DNA of 64,000 nucleotides from Closterium sp. Naga37s-1 (lineage: Eukaryota; Streptophyta; Zygnematophyceae; Desmidiales; Closteriaceae). Positions 57,001 to 64,000 of this stretch are shown here, piece after piece. Location: assembly GCA_947471745.1 (NCBI GenBank), contig CANJKZ010000430.1, positions 1,289,001 to 1,353,000 of the forward strand, read 5' to 3'. The position numbers were made by a program, and so were the translations under genes. Below the pieces are notes generated by a model, which did no database searches, was not told the DNA's origin, and saw only the letters and a list, made by a program, of their open reading frames with translations. Position 1 is the stretch's first letter. Each line of letters begins with the position of its first letter.

Positions 57001-60000
57001 GGAGAGGAGGGTGAGAGGGAGATAATGCGAGTTGAGATGTGTTGAGACTGGAACTGTGAGTCGTCGTACGGGTTTTCCTGCCAAGGGCATGATTCTTATC
57101 ACGTTTGAGAGGGTGAAGTGATACAAGGATAGCCAAAAGCAAGAAGCACGGACAGCGAAAGAATTTGTATTCACCATCTAAACCGATCACGTGCGTGGCA
57201 GTGCGGCGAGCACATAAGGGGTGGTGTAGGGTTGGCATGGCGACTCACTCTGGAAGGGTATTTCCGAGGCTGGACGAACACTGGGTTGGTCCGTGTTTCA
57301 GTGCTGAACTTGAGGTTCTGGTGATGGGGGGAGTAGCAGGAGTAGGGGGTAAATGACCATTTGTTAGTGCGGCAGGGAAGAATTGGCTTTCTTGGGAGTT
57401 TACTTGGTAAGCATGTGCAAGCAGCAACGGTCCATGGGTGCAATTGCAATCAGGAATCGGAGATATGAGGAGATGCTGCTGCCTTGATACTGCAAACGCA
57501 CTTGGTACTTTGGAACGACACATGATGATGCGGGTGCAACTGTGAGGAGAGAAAGAGCAGGGAGCAGAGAGCAGAGAGCAGAGAGCAGAGAGCAGAGAGC
57601 AGAGAGCAGAGAGCAGAGAGCAGAGAGCAGAGAGCAGAGAGCAGAAGTGAAGGGCCGTGAAAGACAAGGGCTGCAAGGCACCTTGAGGCTGTTGCCTGCA
57701 TTCCAGTACGTTCCCATGTCCCCCCCCACCGCCACCGCTGCAGACGGCTTGCACGTGCTGTCAAACCCATCGAACCTGCATGGTGGGTGCGCGGGATGGG
57801 GTTGTGGAGGAGGGCAGGGGGAGATGCGAGCGCATGATCATGCTGATGCTGATGCTGATGCTGATGCTGATGCTGATGCTGATGATGATGATGATGCTGA
57901 TGCTGATGATGATGCTGTGCCATGCTGAGTAGCGCTGTGCCAGACCATGCCCGGACAGGGTACCATGCTTCAGCCCATGCAGCACATGTTATGCCCCACG
58001 CGCTCAACGCTATGCCCCATGCATGGATGCATGGGTCCATGAATGCATGAATGCATGGGTGCATGCATGCACGCACTTAGCGCCGTCAACAACGTTGTTG
58101 AAGAGCCCATCAGTGAACCATGGGCTCTGCGTCAACACCAGCCCGTATACGGGCTCATTAAGCCCCCCATCCCCCACACTGCGCCCCTGCTGCCCCTCCG
58201 CCAATGGAAACCTGCCACGTAGAGAAGGAAGGAAGGAGAGGAGCGTGTGGAAATGAGGAGGTGGCGGAGCAGGAGGAGAGAGAGAAAGGAGAGGAGTGAC
58301 CTCACTCCACAAGAGAGGAGAGCTGGTGGTCTTACCACGGAAAAGAAGCACGCAGCCAAGCCAACCACCCTCTCACTCAATCACTCAGTCCCTCCCTCAG
58401 TCCCTCCCTCCGCCACACACTCCCTCACACCCTCCCTCACTCACTTGCAGCCGGAGACCGGAGCGCAGCCGTCAGAGTCCGGGTCGGTGCAGTCATAGGG
58501 GTTGCCGTAGTTGGTGGTGTGCCCCACCACCCTGAGGTTGCGCATGACAATGCCCTCCACCTGAGACATCTCCACCCCCCACACGTTGTCCGCTGCTGTG
58601 AAGCCGTCAAACACCACGTAGTCCGTGTTGTGGATGAACGCCCTGCAGGGGTGGGGTGGGGGGTGGGGCATGGGGAGGAGGGGGGTGAGAGAGGAGAGGA
58701 TGAGGGCGCATGATGCGTGCATGGTGCTGCTATGGCAAGTGAACCGGTGTGAATCCACCATGTAGACCGTGTTGTGTAGCATGCGCTGGGGTGGAGTGGG
58801 GAGAGAGGAGAAGGGAGGACGCGCGGAAGAGAATGGGGAGCAAGTTGCATGGGAGGTAGGGTAGGGAAGGGAGGGAAGGGGAAAGGGAAGGGGAAAGGGA
58901 AGGGAAAGAGGGGCGAGGAAGAGGAAGAGAGTGGGAGCATGGGTGGGCTTAGCTTACCCCGCGTAGGTGTTCTTATAGAGAGTGAAGCCCGAGATAGTCA
59001 CCCACACTGGATGGTCCCACTGCCAGGATAAAAGGCACATGGGAGGGAGGGAGGGAGGCTCATGTCCTCGATTTTACAATGCTGGGCACACGCACACACA
59101 CGCACACGGATGGTCACCCACACTGGATGGTCCCACTGCCATGAGATAAGATCAACAGAGGGGCACAACACAAGGCGCATGGGAGGGAGGGGCATATGCT
59201 GGTGGTGAAGGAGCAGAGCAGCACGGATGTTATGACTTATGAGGCGGCTCAAACGATGTGCAAGGGGATCACACACACACACCACAGGGCAGGACACAGC
59301 TGTGAGTCGCAAGAAACAGCTGAACGCATGGTCAGCAGGCACAGTACGAGACACACTTTAGAGGAGAGAGAGCAGGGAGAGCATAAGGCACGCAGGAAGC
59401 AGCAGGTGGCAGCGGGGGGGTTGGCACGGGGCAGCAGGGGGCTGGGCACAGAGGAGGCATGAGAGAGCATGCAAGCAGGCAATGAGGGTTGTGGCGAGAC
59501 ATGTGAAAGAGGGCGTAGAGACGCAACGCACGTAGGTCTCGTCCTGGTCGAGGGTGGAGGCGTTGAAGCGGGGGTTGAAGCCCCCGGGGTAGTCACGGAA
59601 GCCAACCTCACACGAGTGCGCCACGTTGCCTTCAAACTTTCCCACGCGGTGGTAGTTGAAGGGGATCAGCGTGTTGATCTCTGGCCACTGCGATGACAGC
59701 CCCCTCACTTCGTCCCGTAGCTCGAGCCAGAAGCTGGTGCCGTGCAGACAGGGGGTTGGGGGAAGGGAGAGAGAGGTGTTGAGTTGATGGGGGCGGAATG
59801 GGGAGTAAGGTGAATGCTTGCCAAGCCATTCTGCTCCCAGGAAAACCCACCCATCCACCCAACCACCCACCCACCCATCCGGCCACGCACCCGGTGTCTT
59901 CTGAGCCGGCGGCGACATTCCCAATATAGTTGTTGTTGGGGTTGGTGATCCAGAATGTGGATGGCTCGTCATCCGTCTCGTCGCTTGATATCTTCACCTC

Positions 60001-62887
60001 CACTGCAAGTATGCAGACACATACACAGACAGAGTCAGGCACACACACAGAGCAACAATCCCAGACAGCTTGCAGCAGATGGTAAATACGCAGAACCAAG
60101 AGAACAACGCAGTGTGGTGGAATGAGGTGTGTGGAATGAGGTGTGTGGAATGAGGTGTGTGCGAGCAAGCGCGGTAATTACCTGCGCGCGTCCAGATGCC
60201 GACAAGAGGCGTGTACACACCTGGGCGCGTCCAGATGCCAACAAGAGGCGTGTACACACCTGGGCGCGTCCAGATGCCGACAAGAGGCGTGTACACACCT
60301 GGGCGCGTCCAGACGCCGAGGTTGCGGATGAAGGAGTTGCCCTGCTCGCCCCCTTCCTCCACCATGAAGCAATGCCCTCTCGTGTTGAACGCCACGTTCT
60401 CCTCCACCGTCAGATTGAACGTGGCATGCACCACCACACAGCGCTGCATGGGGGAGGGGGGTGAGAAGGGGACGCGATGAGGATTGAAGGTGGCGTGCAC
60501 CACCACACAGCGCTGCATGGGGGAGGGGGGTGAGAAGGGGACGCGATGAGGATTGAAGGTGGCGTGCACCACCACACAGCGCTGCATGGGGGAGGGTGGG
60601 GGGCGGGAGCAGAAGGGGGCAGCGGGGAGGCAGAGAGTGGAGGGGAAGGAAGGAGGAGAGAAGGAGAGGGGACGAGGATGGAGGGATCATTGGACGTCTG
60701 ACGAGGACTTGGAAAGATTGCGGAAAGAAAGAAGCACACATGTGCAGAGGCAAGCCAAGCACAGCAGAGTGAAATCAATGAATCCAGCGCACAGAGCACG
60801 GCACGTAGCACACAGCAGCACACACCCAGCACGCAGCACCCACCCACCTGCTTGCTGTCATGCATGACGTTCTTGCGCACCACACTCTTCCCCGCCTGGT
60901 TCCCACACAGGTGGAAGTGAATGTTATAGCGCCCCAGCTGCCCCTGCTGCCCCATCTGGGCAAACTCCACGCCCTCTATCATCTGCGCGGTCTGAGTGAA
61001 GAACACCATGAAGTGCCCGCCCTCCCAGTTGTGCGGTGCCGCCTCGTCCTCCCCTCGAATGGCCACTGTGCGGTTCAGCAGCACCACCTCCCCGCGCTCG
61101 TCTATCGTGCCGCCGAACCCATCGGGCACCACCTCTCCGAAGTGGCTGTAGGAGAGCGGCGCGCTCAGCGCCACTTTCCACTTGTTGCCGGGCATGGCAG
61201 TCACTGCAGCAGGGGGGTAGGGTGATGATGGGGATGCAGACTTTTGTTTCCGGATTCCTATGAGCAGCTGGCATAGCGGGAAGTGGCGTGAACTTCTTTC
61301 CGAACACATGGTTGATTCAGACTCTCTTTCAACAGCTCACCACCAACGATCTTGGCAACGTCGATTTGATCAGCATAGAAGTCGGTGGAGGCGAGGCCAA
61401 CATAGAAGCCCACGGGCCATGCCGTGACGTCCCGGTCCACTATGATGGCTGAATCGCCCGCCTGTGCTGTCGCTGCCAGACGGCACCAGGAGGGAGTCGA
61501 GGAGCCGCCCGGCATGCCGTGCATGCTCACCTGCCCTCCCACCTGAGGGGAGAGCGGGGCGAAATGGGGGTGGGGGTGGTGGGGATGGGAATTGGGATGG
61601 GGATGGGGATGGGGCCACCATGACAGGTGGGACCCTGGCACTGCAAAGCACAGCAGAGCGCAGCACCATGCAGCATTCCACCCCAAATATGCAGCAGGGC
61701 ACGCACCACGACGAAGGCCTTGTGGCCGAAGTTGCGGGGGTTGGCGGGGTCAGCGGGTGCGTTGGCAGTGTACTGGTAAGGCGCACGGCCGTTGGGGTTG
61801 TGCGTGAGCGTGAAGACGACCCGCTGGGAGAAGTGGTTGGTGCTGTTGCCCACGATCAGCTGCCCCTCCACGATCACAAACGACGCGTTCACCTGCACCA
61901 CCGGCCGTGATGCTGTGTCCTCGATTCTGCCAATAGCACATCGGGGGAGTCAGTGGGGATTCAGGAAGGTTTGGGGGGGGATTCGAGGGGGCTTTCGGGG
62001 GGGATTCGGGGGGGTCCAGGAAGGATTCGGGGGGGGTTTGAGGGAGAGTCGGCGGGAGATTCGGGAAAGATTTAGGGGGGCAGGGGGGGAAGAAAAGGGG
62101 TGGAGACGGTGCGGAGATATGGAGACGGAGGGGGAGCATTCTCACTCTTGCTCACTACTGTAAACTCCTCCTCACTCCTGCTCACTCCCGTTCACTCCAC
62201 TTCAACCCTCCCCACTCCTGCTCACTTGAGCATGCCCCGAATGGTGAGGGTGGAGAGCACGACAGAGGGCATGTCGAGAAGCAAGGCCACTCCGCACGGG
62301 ATGGTGGCGTTGCCGCCCTTGCCCGCCCCCACGCCCGGCACCACTCCTCCCGGCCACGTCGCTGCATCGCTCCACAGCTTGAAGCCTGGAGGGAAGAAGG
62401 GGGGGAGAGGAGGAGAAGAGGAGAGGAAAGAGGGGGGAAAAAGGGGGGCAAGGGATGAGAGAACGGGCGTGGGGGGAAAGGGAGGAGGGATAGGGTGGAG
62501 GAAAGGAAGCGGGGTGCAGAGAACGGATCAGAAACGACCTTGTAAAACCAGGTGAGCGGCGGCCAGTGCCGCTTATATGGACTGCAATAGACTGCGTTGT
62601 ACTGCTAGATTTGCGGCGGCCGTCCCACGCGCCACGGGCAGGACGACCAGTGACGTACCGGCGAGGGGAGGGTCTGAGAGCGGCGTGCACGGCGAGGTGA
62701 AGTTATCCCACGGGACTTGCGGCGTCGCACGCGCCACAGGCAGGACCCCGCGGTTCGGGGAGAGCGCGAGGTGGCAGCACGCGGCAAGGAGCAGCGCGGA
62801 GAGCGGAGACAATGCGCGGAAGGGGCGGGAAGAGGCGGAGCGGCGGTGGCTGGTGCGAGAGGTCGGCGGGCGAGCGACGGAGGCCAT
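54061..62887 (-). CDS. G8-domain secreted beta-helix protein, CEMIP/TMEM2-like (copy 2)
   Basis: This is a paralogue of the gene at 6.9-14.1 kb. Eighteen exons read in phase: 62887-62659, 62385-62226, 61926-61707, 61542-61341, 61203-60848, 60443-60299, 60002-59891, 59733-59532, 59019-58958, 58642-58445, 58211-58077, 57775-57682, 57317-57249, 57077-55846, 55625-55458, 55199-55045, 54771-54557 and 54315-54061, giving 1402 residues. A hydrophobic leader (LSALLLAACCHLAL) precedes the G8 domain (LWSDAATWPGGVVPGVG, CGVALLLDMPSVV). Beta-helix motifs: GRYNIHFHLCGNQ, TRGHCFMVEEGGEQGNSFIR, STFWITNPNNNYIGNVAAGS. Long exon 14 adds an Ala-, Ser- and Arg-rich insert followed by an Ig-like region. The C-terminal beta-sandwich has VWRYNQEG and DGVIVHINNREVLRLNMPQG. 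The function is probably an extracellular or wall-associated glycan-active or adhesive protein; the substrate is unknown. Exon 14 was chosen to read through because its frame stays open. Confidence 0.82.
55336..55405 (+). repeat. Pentanucleotide (GTGCT)n array
   Basis: About 13 copies of GTGCT lie in the intron between exons 15 and 16 of the second G8 gene. Confidence 0.95.
57550..57645 (+). repeat. Heptanucleotide (GCAGAGA)n array
   Basis: About 12 copies of GCAGAGA form a purine tract in the intron between exons 12 and 13 of the second G8 gene. Confidence 0.95.
57838..57912 (+). repeat. GATGCT/GATGAT repeat
   Basis: About 12 hexamers of GATGCT with GATGAT interruptions lie in the intron before exon 12 of the second G8 gene. 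Confidence 0.9.
58735..58790 (-). pseudogene. Diverged copy of exon 10's start in the second G8 gene
   Basis: On the minus strand, after an AG acceptor, RMLHNTVYMVDSHRF resembles the start of exon 10 (AFIHNTDYVVFDGF). Joining it to exon 9 shifts the frame, whereas exon 10 joins in phase. It is therefore best read as an old pseudo-exon from a local duplication. Confidence 0.6.
59001..59185. repeat. Duplicate of exon 9's 5' edge, second G8 gene
   Basis: CACCCACACTGGATGGTCCC plus the following bases to GGCGCATGGGAGGGAGG (about 59108-59185) copy the acceptor region at about 58999-59053. The right copy encodes QWDHPVWVTI after its own acceptor and could compete for splicing. Confidence 0.8.
60183..60312. 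repeat. 39-bp repeat carrying in-frame tandem splice donors
   Basis: Three full 39-bp units and one variant follow the end of exon 6 of the second G8 gene. In gene orientation each is CGCCCAG followed by GTGTGTACACGCCTCTTG and TCGGCATCTGGACG, so each has its own GT donor. The last unit ends CGCGCAGGTAAT, which is a stronger donor. All units are open in the exon frame (VYTPLVGIWTRPG per unit). Choice among donors would add 0, 13, 26 or 39 residues without a frameshift. Confidence 0.9.
60415..60600. repeat. 69-bp repeat carrying in-frame tandem splice acceptors
   Basis: Near-identical 69-bp units precede exon 6 of the second G8 gene. In gene orientation each contains a pyrimidine tract, CCCATGCAG acceptor and codons for RCVVVHATFN. 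The frame is open across all three copies, so use of a more distal acceptor would add 23 or 46 residues. The model uses the innermost acceptor (exon start 60443). Confidence 0.9.
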
Positions 62888-64000
62888 GGTAGTAATCATG
62901 AGGGTATGCGTGGTGCAATCGCTGCGGCGGCTGCGACGGTGATAGTATTATTAGTACTGCTGCGACGATATTTGGAACTGGAACGGATAGGGAATATATA
63001 CTAAGGATGGATGCTAGAAACCGAGGGGAGAAACCATGGCGTGGTTCGACACGGTGAAAATGGCGGGTTGTTGCGGAGGGTGTTGTGCCTGCCGGCGTTA
63101 GGGTTACCACCACCTGTGGGCAGCTGGGGGAATGGTATGCAGAAATTCGTGTTCCAATAGTATGTCTACTGAATTCTGAATGTTCTCTTTTGGTGGCCAT
63201 GATAGTCGGTGGTGTGTGCTATTATACAGTGAGCGCACGGCACGGAACCCGCCTGCGCTCTGCGAGCGTGAGACGTCGCGTCGCGTGAATCGGCGACGTC
63301 ACCAACCTTGGGTTCAGTGATTCCGTCAAGCTAGTTGTACATTTCATGCAAGCCAGCTCATTTACGCGCTGGTACAGTACTACTACGTCTCCATGTGCTG
63401 ATGCAGCGGTAGGCGCGGAGGACAGGTACTAGTAGTGAAGGGGGAAAGGGAAGCGAACACGCGCGCCGCCTTTCCTGGTGTTTTTCTTCAACTGGAGATG
63501 GCCAGGGTGAAGACACGCTTTGGCCGGGTTCTTTGCCCGAAAGAACAAAGGCACGTCAATAATTGTGGGCACGTCGTAGGAAGGTCCAGTTTGAATGCCA
63601 TCAATCATCGTGGGCACGTCGTACATCAATTGTAGGAAGGTCCAGCTTGAAGTCTCCTCTCCAGTCTCAAGCATGTCCTACTGTACTCGTACGGAGAAAA
63701 CGGTCAACTCCTGCATGTTGAACTGCGTACAATACCCGTGACGTGGCTGAAGCCACGGGCTAGAAACGGTTCCGCGATTTAAAACGTGGGGGTTCAGGGT
63801 TCATACCCTGCACTACCTTAAACATAGATCTACCGCATCCCGTTTTCCAGGGTCTGATTTAGGTCTTGGCGCTTACAGATTCCCATTCGGACGTATTTTT
63901 CATACGAAACATTTCAGATTATTTTCATTCTCGGGCATTTACACAAAACCCTACGGCACTGGTCGATGCCACGATTTCCGTGCACTGAAACTTTGAAGAT
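62888..64000. other. Upstream region of the second G8 gene
   Basis: This includes the promoter side of the second G8 gene. A direct repeat lies at about 63550-63650 (GGGCACGTCGTA, then GGAAGGTCCAG(T/C)TTGAA in each copy). A palindromic stretch CAGGGTTCATACCCTG is at about 63795. No frame with a recognisable product was found. Confidence 0.5.

Noticed and set aside
63720..63830. Possible tRNA T-arm around CAGGGTTCATACCCTG
   Set aside because: The loop is six bases rather than seven, and no acceptor stem, D-arm or anticodon arm can be folded around it.

Overview
This is nuclear DNA from a eukaryote with many GT-AG introns. I infer a green-lineage organism, most likely a GC-rich streptophyte alga. 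The reasons are a plant-type Pur-alpha protein, a receptor-like cytoplasmic kinase, an NDR/NDL protein, a Pmp3/RCI2 membrane peptide, a plant-style universal stress protein, and an aldo-keto reductase with a transit-peptide-like N-terminus. Species cannot be fixed from sequence alone. Nothing suggests bacterial contamination.

Layout. 1-1.55 kb: intergenic, with a TTAA-flanked inverted-repeat element. 1.56-4.92 kb (-): NDR family gene. 6.88-14.13 kb (-): first G8-domain, CEMIP/TMEM2-like secreted beta-helix protein. 15.73-31.58 kb (+): class II histone deacetylase; one intron holds about 8.5 kb of an 8-bp satellite. 32.60-34.94 kb (-): Pur-alpha. 35.86-38.60 kb (-): cytoplasmic kinase. 39.62-40.50 kb (-): universal stress protein. 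41.54-41.83 kb (-): Pmp3. 42.73-48.05 kb (+): aldo-keto reductase. 48.89-52.39 kb (+): COG4 Golgi tether subunit. 54.06-62.89 kb (-): second G8-domain protein, paralogous to the first. Nine gene models are in phase from start to stop with GT-AG junctions read by eye. Their predicted lengths are 550, 1154, 799, 299, 640, 161, 435, 902 and 1402 residues; Pmp3 adds a 64-residue peptide.

The genes are ordinary housekeeping, signalling and secretory functions and do not form an operon or cluster. The unusual biology is in the introns. The most striking pattern is a short palindrome, consensus TTTTGAGGCGCCTCAAAAG (variants GAGTCGACTC and GAGGCGTCTC), sitting at the junction of local direct duplications of 20-200 bp. 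Most duplications copy an exon edge plus adjoining intron. The arrangement X-palindrome-X' recurs in at least four genes (first G8 gene, HDAC, Pur-alpha, aldo-keto reductase) and leaves pseudo-exons and competing splice sites. The second signal is the satellite: about 1060 copies of an 8-mer with no stop codon in any of six frames, organised in higher-order blocks. The third is tandem repeats of splice sites in the second G8 gene, whose periods (39 and 69 bp) keep the reading frame.
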